From: Ashinkailepas kermadecensis | Lineage: Eukaryota; Arthropoda; Thecostraca; Neolepadidae | Length of the DNA: 64,000 nt | Direction: 5' to 3' | NCBI GenBank assembly: GCA_034440615.1 | Contig: JAOTOM010004570.1 | Span: 124,001 to 188,000, forward strand | In this document: piece by piece, positions 22,561-32,949 of the stretch | Position numbering within the stretch: position 1 is the first letter of the stretch | How the letters are laid out: each line of letters opens with the position of its first letter | Program-made: the position numbers and the translations under genes | The notes under the pieces: generated by a model | Seen by the model: the letters and a program-made list of their open reading frames with translations, nothing else | Databases searched by the model: none | What the model was told of the DNA's origin: nothing

Positions 22561-23869
22561 AAAATGTTTATTAGATAAAAACTATGCCAATATATGCACA
22601 GAAGTAATTGCTAAATAACTATATGCAGTTTAATACTGCCCTGTTCTGCAACGACTTATCTGGTACGTAGGAGCTCCACAACGACGTGTTTCCACCTTGA
22701 CACCTGGCGGCAAACTGTGTTTTACCAGTGTCTTGATGTAATTTAAAAGCATTTTAAATTCATATCTTTGGGAAATATTTTTTTTTTACATAAGCACCTC
22801 AGGTTGTACTTATATCTCAATAAGCAGTCGTTTCATGAAGAAAAGAAGGTATTATTGTGCTTTAAGGTGGTAACAAGACAAGTTTTTACACACATTTTCC
22901 TCCATAAAACAAAGAAATTGGTTAGGTTTGGTTAGGTTAGGTTAGTTTAGGTTTTTAGCTATAAAATATTTGTAAAAACATTCTCTTTTTTGTAATTTGG
23001 AAATTATTTTTTCTTCAAATGCAGCTGATGTTAGGTTAGGTTAGGATGGGCTATGATTTTTTTTAATGGTTTTCAGAAAATAAATTGCTTTACATTTTAT
23101 ACTTTAATTTTGTTGACTTTTTTCTCCAAAGTGAGGTTAGTTTAGGTTAGGTTACGTTATGTTGCATTTTTATTCGTTTTTGAAACATTTCTTTTCATGC
23201 TATGTTACCAAATTCAAAGTCCCATTCTTAGTGCTATTTTGCTCACAACCTGAAAATATTTGCATCTGCATGCATTTGCACAGAAAATGAGTGGTCCCAT
23301 CATCTTATCACATTCATGTCACATTCATAAACATTGCATTGGAATGATATATTCCAAGAATTCATAAGGCATCCTAAAGCACAAATTTACCAAAAAGAAC
23401 ATCAAAATCAATCAAATAACATTTCAATCCACCACAGAGAAAAACATCTTTTGTGACAATGCAGATGTAGGCCATACTTCATGTGCACTTCAACAAAATA
23501 TAGGAAGTATACCGAAAAGGTGTTTTGTGTTGGGTATCATATATTTAAGAATTATGTAATATTACAATAAAAACATAACCTACTAGCCTGACCTAACCTA
23601 ACATAATCTACTGATGTTAGATCACCTAAACCTACTGGTATTGGATCACCTAATCCTACTGATGTTGGATCACCTAATATCACTACATCACTGGAGTATC
23701 ATCAATGTAGCAATGTATTATCTGCAGTATCAATGCGAGGTGACATGATTTCAAAGAAATAAAATATTGCTTACATGTTATTTCCCAAAGAAATGGCACC
23801 TAAAGAAGTTGCTGGGTAAGCTTCAACAAGTCCAGTCCATGCATTCTTGTTTCTGATTTGCTCTCAGGG
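22561..23869. other. AT-rich, gene-free; TTAGG-like runs and a short tandem repeat
   Basis: AT-rich DNA with TTAGG-type words at 22,920-22,965, 23,030-23,048 and 23,133-23,160 and the complementary CCTAACCTAAC at 23,588-23,600. 23,595-23,690 has about three copies of a ~30-bp repeat with the word GGATCACCTAATCCTACTG. No open frame of interest. Confidence 0.6.
22920..23160 (+). repeat. Short interstitial TTAGG-like runs
   Basis: GGTTAGGTTAGGTTAG-type words occur in three clusters within 240 bases, each two to three units long and mixed with TTTAGG and TTACG variants. TTAGG is the ancestral arthropod telomere repeat, so these could be interstitial telomere-like DNA. They could also be simple-sequence noise in AT-rich DNA. 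Confidence 0.5.
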
Positions 23870-23879
23870 ACTTTCCATG

Positions 23880-24493
23880 AAAGTGAACTATGTCCAACAC
23901 CACCGTGCCAGAAACAAAAAGGAATCGAACTACACCTACATCCGATTACTTTTCATCACCGACGAACTTTGCCGGACGGTAAACCAAGTTTTACGCTCAT
24001 CAAAACTAAACAAAATTAGAATCGCGTGGTACAGCGGACCGTCACTAAAATCTAATCTAGTAAGGTCAGCCCTCAGCATCTCCACTTGCCCTTCAGGTAA
24101 CAAAATATGTCACACATGTGGCAATGGCCTGAAAGGAAGATGTGGAAAAATGCAGTTTATAAGGTGACGTGCATCACTTGTCCGTCCGCTCTCTATGTTG
24201 GGAAAACGATACGCCCAGTGAGGGAAAGATTTAATGAGCATTTGGGAGATGCACGTCTCCGGCGTCCCTTCACTCCCCTAGGCGAACACATGGCCTAGCA
24301 TCACTTCAACATGAACCATCCGGAAACCAATGCAAATTTCAATATAGATATCCTAGGCATAGCGAAAGACGGCGCGGACTTAAACATCTTAGAATCCCTT
24401 TTTATTCGTGTACTGAAACCAAGTATGAATTCCTACCAATCGTCATGGCATGTATGGTCATGGTTATCAGTTTTACCGATGTTTTGCATGTAG
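23880..24493 (+). pseudogene. Penelope-like element linker and GIY-YIG endonuclease
   Basis: The linker reads FITDELCRTVNQVLRSS, PSLKSNLVRSAL, then a Cys/His cluster CPSGNKICHTCGNGLKGRC typical of the zinc-like region between RT and endonuclease in Penelope-like elements. One frameshift near 24,160 follows, then the GIY-YIG domain: VTCITCPSALYVGKT, RPVRERFNEHLGDAR, PLGEHMA. A stop (TAG at 24,296) interrupts it, and LGIAKDGADLNILESLFIRVLKPSMN continues in register, with the Glu of LESLFI as the expected catalytic acid. The enzyme nicks DNA to prime reverse transcription in intact relatives. Frameshift plus stop make this copy dead. Confidence 0.85.
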
Positions 24494-24596
24494 CTGAAAA
24501 ATTGTCGCGTATGCAGGATCTTAGAGAACGGGCCTTGGAGAAAGGCCAATGAATTGCATATTGACGTGTGTAAACGGCATAACCTTGATGTCACAA

Positions 24597-24604
24597 CTGC
24601 GCAC
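24597..24604. repeat. Left target-site duplication CTGCGCAC
   Basis: The octamer CTGCGCAC immediately precedes the first base of the left inverted repeat and is repeated exactly at 28,280-28,287 after the right one. Eight-base duplications are the hallmark of hAT-superfamily insertion (also seen in a few other superfamilies). Confidence 0.9.
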
Positions 24605-24803
24605 TAGGGTGTCCCAAATTTCACGAAGTTTTTCAAAACACTTCGGATACACCGGCATCCCGTTTCTTGAGTCTTCTGAACCTCACACACCAAATTGCAG
24701 AGTAAACTACCGGTAAACATGATTGCCGCTAGCGCTCTGAAGTTTTACTTACATTTGGTGTTATATGATGATGCAACGTTGCAGTCTCCCCACGCAAAAT
24801 CGG
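24605..24803 (+). repeat. Left terminal inverted repeat
   Basis: Reading inward: TAGGGTGTCCCAAATTTCAC, then CTTCGGATACACCGGCATCC, CCTCACACACCAA, CTACCGGTAAACATGATTGC and TTGGTGTTATATGATG. The right end has each word on the opposite strand in the same order and nearly the same spacing. Roughly one base in eight differs. Confidence 0.92.
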
Positions 24804-25114
24804 ATACCTATTTAACTAACGCAGCAATATTAGCTTCTCTGATGCCCAGTTATACGCACATTTAGATGGAGCATTACGTTAACAGTTTTATTTCATTGAT
24901 GTAGATACGGATGTGTGTGTGGGGGGGGGGGCAGTGCCCATTTTAATTTTGGTGTGAGTGATTTGATATACCCCTGATTTCGTCCAGGAGTATGTAAACC
25001 AATAAAGATTTCGCGTTGGTGCCCAAAGCGACTCGCTTCAAATCGGATCGTCCGCGGAATATGACACGCCAAAGAAAGACATTGAACGGTGCCATCTGTA
25101 TTAAAGCCAGGCGT

Positions 25115-25200
25115 ATTAAAGCCATCGTGCCCTGTTCTGAGATCCGTCTACCACGTAACGCCATCGTACCCTGCTCTGAGATCCGTCTACCACTACAGAC
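25115..25200. repeat. Short tandem duplication inside the transposon
   Basis: The block GCCATCGTRCCCTGYTCTGA followed by GATCCGTCTACCAC occurs twice in tandem (about 40 bp each) between the gene and the left inverted repeat. No role is apparent. Confidence 0.7.
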
Positions 25201-25334
25201 CCGTGTAGTCCTTCTTCGTGTGACCGCAGCTCGACCTGTGCCATGCTACCACCTGGGCAAGCGCCTGCAGCTGGTCCTCATCTTCTGTTCTGTCGATCAG
25301 CTCTTGTGCTAGCTTTACCCCACGCTCCGCTCCA

Positions 25335-27573
25335 TCATTCACGCCAGGCTGTTGACGTATTTATGAACTGCGTTATAGCTTGATATATTTTCCATTCTTC
25401 GGCAGGCTCTTGCAACCATTCGAGGGCGCATGCATCTAGAAGGATGAACAGCAGCCATGATCTTGACCCTACCAATGATGCCAATTTTGCTACGTTGCAG
25501 AGTTTTACAGCATCTAGTTTCCCCATGGCTACGGTAGCAGGCCTTGGGATGGAGGACAACGCCGTTGCAATGTCCTGTCGCTTCTGTGCTGGCAGTTCGT
25601 CATTGAACAGAGCAAATACCACAGCAGAAGATTCCAGATAGCTGGTATGCCTCTGGATGGACTTCATGACGGCGTCTGCGACTTGCCTGAACTCAGCCAG
25701 CTTCTTCAGTTTTTGCATCTCCTTAAAGTAGGCCAGATCATCTCCGGGAGCTGCGGCAGCGAGTGCAGACCTCAGAAAGTAGGGCGCGTGGAAGTGCGCT
25801 ATGAAATCTGCCATTTTCCTGATGTTGTTGACATCTTCTGGTGTGAGGTCCAGCTGATCTGACAGCAGAGCCATCTTCAGAATGTAGAGAGCGTCGGCCA
25901 TGAACCGAGCCTCGTGCATGGCACCCGGCTTGCGTAGCTGAGGTTTCCCAGACAGGTTCCCACCGAGATACTCAACAACTAGGCAACACAGCTCCTTGTA
26001 ATCGTCTCGCGGGAACGAGGATGACCTCATGTGTGTTTCTGCCCAGTTCAGCACACTTCTCGCTTTTTTGTGCATGAAGCTTCCGTCCTCATAAACTGAC
26101 CAGTCAAAACGTTTCAAGTGTGCCGTTTTGTCCAGCTTCGACCAGGACTTTTGGAACTTTTTGTAAAGAGTCTTCGACGGCCCTTTTGTTGCGCCAAATA
26201 CGGCAGATGCCGCATGAGATATGTGTCTTTCTTGCACATGTCTGCGGCACTCAAGACCGAGCACGGCATGACCAATTTCCCTTTCAAGCCTCCATGTGGC
26301 GCCTGATTTCTTGCCCGTGTTGGAAGCTGTGGTGTCATATACAAAGCCCGTCACTGATGTTGGGCTGACTTTGTCTTTGGCTAATTGCTCAAGAACTGCC
26401 TCTGCGACATCAGCCCCACTGCTGCTTGGCAGCTTAGGGATCCCGAGCAGCTTTGGTTGCGGCAACTCGTCACCTCCACTTACAAGGATAGCACCCCGCT
26501 CTTCCGGATCTTTTCCTTTGGGTGCGACGAGCTTTGTATCAAAATGAATGACTGGATGAGAGGGGGAACGAATTCTCCTTTGAGCGCAGTGGATTTCTCT
26601 AGTCGGGATGTCTTTGCTTGCCTATGCAAAGTGCTCTTGGAAAGTGAGATGTTGCTTATGTCTCCGCCTGTCGCAGATATAGCGTGGACGGACGCCATGG
26701 CCCGTTGCCGGAAACTCATTTGCAAACGATCATGAGTTGCAGAGAGTTCATCCGGCAGGCTTCTTTTACCAGCTGCTCTTTTTCGCTTCCCGCCAACCCA
26801 TTCGCTGTCGCCGTCACTGTCATCAGAGTCTGATGACGACGAGGCCTCGGCTCTTGATTGACCGTGACTCTGACTTTCCTTGCTTTGTTGATGACTGCGC
26901 CTTTTGTCTCTTGCTTTCATTCTCATCTCCATCACTTTGTCTCGTCCAGCAAGGACTCCTGGCTGACTTTCTAGACACATCTGTTGATACCACTTCCAGT
27001 CCTCCATCCACTCAGTTTGCAGGCGACTCCTCTTTTTCAGCCTCTCAAGCAGGTCACTTGGACTCAGGTCACACAACTGAGACATGTATGCTTGGAACTC
27101 TTTCACTGCCTGGTTGGTCTTGGCGGATTTCTTCAGACTTTGAAATCTGCTCTTCAGACTTTGAAATCTGCGATATGTCCGAAGTACTTCTAAGACCCGT
27201 TTCTTGCAAATTTTAGGCGTTACCACTGGGATTTCACTCGGTACCCATATTAGGTTGATCAGTTCGGTCGTTATCTCACGGGCTATCGCGTCTCTACTCT
27301 TGCGCGTGTGTTGCTCCCGAAGTGAAAGATACCGTTGAACAACTACTTTGTTCTGGGGGAGCTTAGTAAAGGGAAAAAATCTATCGGTTTGCCCACGATG
27401 TCGTCTGCCTTGTTTCGGTGGCTTACTCTCGAATTTATCTTCTTGCCGTCAGTTTTCTTCTTCGCTTTTGCTACATCTTTTGTGCGCTCAGTTGCACCAG
27501 ATCGACGTTTGTTCTCGATGATGTTGCCCGCTCGGACACTTGACACATTCTTGGATCCCACAGGTCGTCCCAT
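25335..27573 (-). pseudogene. Transposase-like gene with D, D and CxxH motifs; two frameshifts
   Basis: Three consecutive minus-strand frames make up one ~745-residue protein. Part 1 (27,573 to ~27,358) starts MGRPVGSKN and is Lys/Arg-rich. A one-base shift in a T6 run leads to part 2 (~27,358-26,556): KLPQNKVVVQRYLSLRE, an RFQSLKSRFQSLKK duplication, an acidic SSSDSDDSDGDSE stretch and GGDISNISLSKSTLHR. A second shift near 26,555 leads to part 3: HFDTKLVAPKGKDPEERGAI, LLGIPKLPSSSGADVAEAV, VYDTTASNTGKKSGA and LECRRHVQERHIS, then a mostly helical region ending near FALFNDELPAQKR. The D, D-T-T-A-S-N and C-x-x-H order parallels the two Asp and C/DxxH motifs of hAT transposases (RNase-H fold). 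I recall homologous proteins with DTT-S-NTG motifs in many invertebrates, usually annotated as uncharacterised. The frameshifts may be real decay or assembly errors. Assignment to hAT is an inference. Confidence 0.8.
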
Positions 27574-28085
27574 TGCAGTTCTGTCTAGTGGCAGAGCGTA
27601 TAAGAAAACAAGCTCAATGAAGTTTCTTCTCGGACGGTAGTGGTTCTACGAGCGGACGTCTGAAACAGGAAAATGTAGGTGAATGTTACGACGTGTTCCA
27701 ATCATGAAGCGAGGTACAAGATTAGATCCAGGTAATTGTCAATGTGAAGGTTGGGCTCATTTAAAATCGTAAGGGCTGTAATTCGGGTAAGGCCGTGGTG
27801 GGCCTACAAATTTTTAATCTTACGTCTTGCCCTAAACCGATTCTAGAATTCGGCCGTGACGTTTTCCGGATTGACTTTGCTTTGGTGATTTACGCATAAA
27901 AAAACGAACGAAAAACGAAAAGCGCCTGTCTGAAACTCATCTAGGCCCACGTGGGGAATGATTATGACCCCATGATCACTCCTGGATCCACCCAGACACC
28001 TTTTAACTCAATAGAACAGTACAAAACATACGACAAGTGATCATGGTAGTCTCCCACGCTTCAAACTTTGGAAGTTACTGCATTT
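27574..28085. other. Transposon 5' leader region
   Basis: Between the gene start and the right inverted repeat. It includes the block GTGGGGAATGATTATGACCCC and no long frame. It presumably holds the promoter of the transposase gene, but no motif could be assigned. Confidence 0.4.
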
Positions 28086-28279
28086 ATGCGTATGGAGACT
28101 CCAACGCTGCAGCATCATATAACACCAAATATTTGACATGTCTTCAAAGCGCTAGCGGCAATCATGTTTACCGGTAGTTTACTCTGCAAATTGGTGTGTG
28201 AGGTTCAGATGAGTCAAGGAACGGGATGCCGGTGTATCCGAAGTGATTTGAAAAACTTAGTGAAATTTGGGACACCCTA
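28086..28279 (-). repeat. Right terminal inverted repeat
   Basis: Ends CACTAAGTTTTTC..GGGACACCCTA on the plus strand. It is the mirror of 24,605-24,803, including TGCCGGTGTATCCGAAGTG and GCAATCATGTTTACCGGTAG. Confidence 0.92.
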
Positions 28280-28287
28280 CTGCGCAC
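28280..28287. repeat. Right target-site duplication CTGCGCAC
   Basis: Exact copy of the octamer at 24,597-24,604. Removing the transposon and one octamer rejoins the Penelope-like 3' sequence as AACTGCGCAC directly followed by CCTCTGCCGCC. Confidence 0.9.
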
Positions 28288-28518
28288 CCTCTGCCGCCAG
28301 GTAGACGCGTTCGTGTCGCGACGGCTTTCACCTGCCGTCCATGTCTATACATGTGTACGTTAGGTTTTTTCCCGTTTTTTCGTTTGTAAGTGTGTGTGTG
28401 CTTTTTTTCTTCGCTTTTTTTTATCGCAGTGAAGGTGGTGAATGGATTTTGTCCAGTTTTTGTGCCTGCAGCAATTTGCATTTTCGACCTGTTCGCCGAT
28501 CGCAACGAGTGCATTGTT

Positions 28519-28544
28519 TGACAATGGCCTATGGCCGAAACGTC
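28519..28544 (+). ncRNA. Degenerate hammerhead-ribozyme-like motif
   Basis: TTGACAA, a GGCC-TAT-GGCC stem and GAAACGTC occur in the order of a hammerhead core (CUGANGA, stem II, GAAA, then stem III and the cleavage triplet). Two core bases deviate (C to T and G to A in CUGANGA), so it is probably inactive. Penelope-like elements are known to carry minimal hammerheads near their ends. Confidence 0.4.
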
Positions 28545-28565
28545 ACAATATATGTTTTTGTTTAA

Positions 28566-28844
28566 TGTATAACATTAAGTCGTTCCTGGATCTTGAAGAT
28601 CAACTTAGCTTTTAATATATCTACAACATATTTTTTTGTGTGTGTGTGAAGAAGTAGTCATGTAAAGACCCATTTGATGTAAAATACCTTGCTTAATGTT
28701 TGATTCAGTTTACCAAAGTACCTGCACAACTTAACATGACTATATGAATTGTAGTTTTTAGACAATTGTGATCAGAAACTTTTATCTTAGCCAATATTAT
28801 TCCTGGATCTGCACCTGGATCTGTGGAATCCACGTCCTGTCTCG
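28566..28844. other. No recognisable gene
   Basis: AT-rich spacer with a short TG run near 28,637. Nothing recognised. Confidence 0.4.
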
Positions 28845-29070
<226 letters not shown>

Positions 29071-29218
29071 ATAACATCCTCACCAATATCGACCATCATC
29101 AAGAATATGGAATCTCACTGATAAATTATTGAAACATAGTTTTCTTATAAATTTTGTAAAGAAAAATTACACGTCATCAAGAAAGGACCAGGGAGGCCAG
29201 CACCGTTTTGGGAAGCCC

Positions 29219-29405
29219 AGGCAGGGGCGGATACAGAGGGATCTGGAGGCATGTACCCCTCATGAAAGGTGGTGCCCCTCTGGCCGGGAAAAGGCTCCGC
29301 TCCGGGAAGGCTCAAGTGCATCCTTACCTCAAAATTTTCAGCCAGAGGCACCCCCTGAGAGAAACAGCTGTGAATTCTCGGAACCAAAGAAATAAAGTGC
29401 AGAAA
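29219..29405. mobile_element. Fragment of the CAGGGGCGGAT-type repeat
   Basis: GCAGGGGCGGATACAGAGGGA opens the block, with ATTTTCAGCCAGAGGCACCCC inside it, both matching the MITE-like repeat at 5,660-5,969. No clear right inverted end. Confidence 0.45.
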
Positions 29406-30754
29406 ACCCGAGGACATTTAGTGTTCTGGGGAGGGGAGGGATACACTCGCGATTTTTTTTCCTCACCTCATTTTGGTGCCTCGGACCGCACCTGTCTAAA
29501 GCTTAACTCCTGCTTGGAATGGAATGGAATGGAATGGAAGCAATATTCACGTGTGCTTATCTGCACAAATAAATACATGACTTGCCGGCGATAAATGGAA
29601 TGGAACTTCCAAAAATATGAAATCATCAGTTCTTTGCATTGTTTCTGAAGGTGACAGAAGAAGCTTTCGACACCCTCATCCCCTCCTTAGCTACTGTTCA
29701 CCGCAAGCGACGCTCGACGGAGAATGCTCACTGCTGACAAAGCGAGGGCTAACGCCCAGCGTGCGCGGCACCCGACTCCAGGGCGCGTCAGCGAGCGAAA
29801 ACACCGCGCCCGGCGAGCATCGCCACCCTCCTGCGCAGGATCCGGGAAACAACATCAGGGGACGGTGACGATGTGTGTGGCGGTGGCAAGCCGTGACAGC
29901 GCCGATCACTCTCCACCTAAAGACCCAGCTGTCTTGCCGTCCTACGCCACCCGACCTGTCACCTTGACAAGCCGAGCGGTGTCTCCCTCCGTGGCCAGAG
30001 GCCGCCGCCACGCCCCGCCCACCGTCGGCAATCTTACGCCAAGGGACACCGCCCTGGACGGTGGCCAGCCGGTGCGGTTTCTGCCGCTGCGACGGTTGAC
30101 CTTCACCGCACGACCTTTGAGCCTGTTGCTGGCAGTAATGAAGATGCATACGTTATGGTGTCGCGGGCCCAGGCGGCGCATCGCCGTCGTCTGCTATTGC
30201 CGCGGACGCCGTCGGTGTGGGCACAGTGGCGGGATAGCTTTGACAGAGGTGGTGCGCGAGGTGGCTTCTGGGCAGCAATAGTGCCGTGACAAGCGTCAGG
30301 CGCAGACGGCGTCGGTGGGCCGAGGCACGAGAACACTGAATTGTATTGGAAGCACGGAACGGTGGCAAAACTGAACCTGGTGTTTCAGACAGAATAAATG
30401 CACGGGAAAAAGTCGGGGAATAGTTCACTGATGGCGTGTGAATCACCGTTTTCACTTTACATTGCATGGCATTGTGCACTGATGGATGCGAAGCAAAACT
30501 TCTGCTGATTTGTATCAATTTATTCCCATTCTTCAATACATTGTGTTACTTGATGGGCACTTTCTGAGAACTGGAAAGAAGTTGCGACCATGTACGACCA
30601 GCCTGGCTGATTTAATAAACACCATGCTATCATGCAACACGATAATACATTACTCAGGAAGAACGGTGTTCCAGAAGTTCACATACTAAAACGTCCAAGC
30701 AGCACAATGACCACCGCCATTTGAATCGTTCCGTTATTGAAGCACAATTCCACC
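29406..30754. other. Non-coding; (TGGAA)n run and a GC-rich island
   Basis: 29,513-29,538 is TGGAA repeated about five times. 29,690-30,350 is CpG-rich and open in several frames on both strands (up to 185 codons) with no recognisable domain. It could be a CpG island or a promoter of something outside the window. No gene is supported. Confidence 0.45.
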
Positions 30755-31385
30755 TAGCCACCTAGCTACCTAGCGCCAGTCCATCTAGTCATATGTCACT
30801 CCATCTAGCCACCTAGCGCCACTCCATCTAGCCGCCTAGCGCCACTTCACCTAGCCGCCTAGCGCCACTCCACCTAGCGCCACTCCACCTAGCCACCTAG
30901 CGCCAGTCCATCTAGTCATATAGCATCATTCCACCTAGCCATATAGCGCCACTCCACCTAGCCACCTGGCGCCACTCCACCTAGCCACCTAGCGCCACTC
31001 CACCTAGCCATCTAGCCTCCGCCGATCCACCACTCCATCTAGCCACCTAGCGCCCTCCACCTACCACCTAGTCGCCACCTGTGTCACTCCATCTAGCCAC
31101 CTAGCGCCACTCCACCTAGCCACCTAGCACCACTCCATCTAGCCACCTAGCGCCACTCCACCTAGCCACCTAGCACCACTCCACCTAGCCACCTAGCGCC
31201 ACTCCACCTAGCCACCTAGCGCCACTCCACCTAGCCGCCTAGCGCCACTCCACCTAGCACCGCTCCATCTAGTCATATAGCACCATTCCACCTAGCCATA
31301 TAGCGCCACCCCATATCACGCCATTCTACCTAGCCATTTTGCGCCACTCCCTCTAGCCATCTAGCGCCACTCCACCTGGCGTCGC
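30755..31385. repeat. 23-bp minisatellite with a CTAG core
   Basis: About 25 units of the type CGCCACTCCACCTAG plus CCACCTAG, with variants (CCATCTAG, CCGCCTAG, CATATAG) and partial units near 31,010-31,090. Abundant CCTAGCC/CTAG words. Confidence 0.92.
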
Positions 31386-31562
31386 CCCATTTCGATTCCG
31401 GCGGTTGGGTTCTCCAGGCCTTTGTGACCGATATGGTGTAGAGCACTGGCCATCAGTTGGACCAGTTGAATATCGTGCTCGGCAGTGAAGAGCCTGTCTC
31501 GCACTCACACACAACCTGGAACAAATGGCTATGCGGCGGCGTTTGCGGAGGATGAGCATTAA

Positions 31563-32809
31563 CCCTCGCCGCACTGGGTGGGTGGGGGGCAGAATCCCAC
31601 CCTGGCGAATTTTCTTAATAACTCAAAAACACGCAGCGAGATCAATTTGACACCTTCAGTGCCTATTTGAAAGTCAATTCTACAGCTTTTGGTCGAACAT
31701 AAAATTATAGTTCACTGTGAGTCGTACGGTAGTGACGTCACAGCGGTATGTCCTCCGCAACGTCTGACAGAAAGGAAGGGTACACAGAAGAGTCCTCCGC
31801 AACGTCTGACGGAAAGGAAGGGTATACAGAAGAGTCCTCCGCAACGTCTGACAGAAAGGAAGGGTACACAGAAGAGTCCTCCGCAACGTCTGACAGAAAG
31901 GAAGGGTACACAGAAGAGTCCTCCGCAACGTCTGACAGAAAGGAAGGGTACACAGAAGAGAACGCCAACAACTCTTAGCACAAATATATTAGCAATTGAG
32001 TTTCGCAAGTTGACAGCTAATTTAGTGTGCAATAATGCTGCCCTCTTAGGGTTTGCTTTCTGTGACGTGTCTGTCAAAATTTGCAACACTTAAAAGATAT
32101 ACATTTCAAGGTATTTTCGAAAGTGTTTGACTTTTTCCAAAAAGCAGAGCATACGTGATTTAGATCCAGATGATGAATATTCATAGGAAGTTTCAAGTCA
32201 ATTGCTTAAAAAATTACTTGGGTATGGGAAACTAAGTGTGAAGTGATTGTCGCCGTATTATAAGAAATTGAGTGTCACGCGTTTTCGCAGAATAGCTTGC
32301 GGTCTTTATGGAGCCGTCAGCATCCGCGGCACTAGCCTTTGACGTTGTTTGAATCATTGTAGCCCTTTCCACTGCACTTAGCAATATCAAATAATAATTA
32401 ACAATTACCCCATGGGCAAGCCATATATTGCTTCAGTCCAGTTTATAGCAAAGCCGTGGTGTAGAAACATGCACCGCATGAGGACAAGATTTAATATTTG
32501 ACTCTCAGAATACCACGTGAGTCACTATGACCTCGACCTCGTTTACTCATGGATGTTTTGCTTAGCTATCTTAGGATGCAGGGCACGTGACGGCACCCAA
32601 ACTCGGCATTAATGCCACTTACTTGTGTGGTGTTCGACTATGATCGAAACTTCGGCCAAGCAGGTCAAGTTTTAAGTTTTGGACTGACTTGTGACGTCAA
32701 ATGTAACACTTAGTGCATTATACTCGACGGCTCTGAGCTCATATTGTTAAGCTCTGTCGGTTACCGTCAAAAGAAACGAAATCGACCCTAGTGTATCGCG
32801 GTTTAAGGG
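31563..32809. mobile_element. piggyBac-like non-autonomous element, copy 1
   Basis: The left end is TTAA followed by CCCTCGCCGCACTGGG. The right end is ..GACCCTAGTGTATCGCG..AGGG followed by TCAA, a one-base variant of TTAA. TTAA targets with CCC..GGG termini are characteristic of the piggyBac superfamily. The 3' half (32,311-32,809) matches 62,375-63,053 in order and orientation, including GTAGAAACAT, AATACCAC, GAAACTTC and ACACTTAGT. No transposase frame. A 42-bp tandem repeat lies inside. Confidence 0.55.
31748..31978 (+). repeat. 42-bp tandem repeat, five copies, in-frame
   Basis: Units of 42 bp, nearly identical. As 42 is a multiple of three the array is open in several frames. The plus-strand reading begins ATG and encodes SSATSDRKEGYTEE five times before a stop at 31,976. 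There is no evidence of expression, and the array lies within a repeat element. Confidence 0.9.
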
Positions 32810-32949
32810 TCAACACGTACAGCTGGTGGGCAGATTATTACTTCCTCCCTCATTTTTAGCTGTGTTTTTGGTCTTGCGTTTTGAATTACTTCCGCCTTCC
32901 GTTCAAAAAGAAGCACTGGCTGAGTTGTCCTAGAACACCGCAACAACTT

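Larger units (their letters stand above)
23870..24604 (+). mobile_element. Penelope-like element, 3' part, left of the nested insertion
   Basis: The C-terminal coding region of a Penelope-like element and the first part of its 3' tail. The reverse-transcriptase domain is absent, so the copy is 5'-truncated. The element is interrupted at 24,604 by a DNA transposon and resumes after 28,279. Confidence 0.8.
24605..28279 (-). mobile_element. hAT-like DNA transposon with long inverted repeats
   Basis: A 3,675-bp element bounded by TAGGGTGTCCC and GGGACACCCTA, with about 195-bp inverted repeats and an exact 8-bp duplication. It contains one transposase-like gene on the minus strand, with about 500 bases of 5' leader and about 500 bases of 3' non-coding DNA. 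The ends fit the TAGNG/CAGNG terminus of hAT elements, but inverted repeats this long are unusual for that superfamily. It inserted into a Penelope-like element and is therefore younger than it. Confidence 0.88.
28280..28565 (+). mobile_element. Penelope-like element, 3' tail, right of the nested insertion
   Basis: Continuation of the element interrupted at 24,604: CTCTGCCGCCAGGTAGACGCG, T-rich stretches and the terminal block TGGCCTATGGCCGAAACGTC, a sequence I associate with Penelope-like and hammerhead-containing elements. Confidence 0.65.

Noticed and set aside
25335..27573. Interpretation of the transposase pieces as exons
   Set aside because: The two joins need only a one-base shift each with no sequence to remove, so frameshifts explain them better than introns.
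29724..30281. 185-codon plus-strand frame in a GC-rich island
   Set aside because: Both strands are open in several frames, as expected from high GC. No domain, signal or splice evidence.
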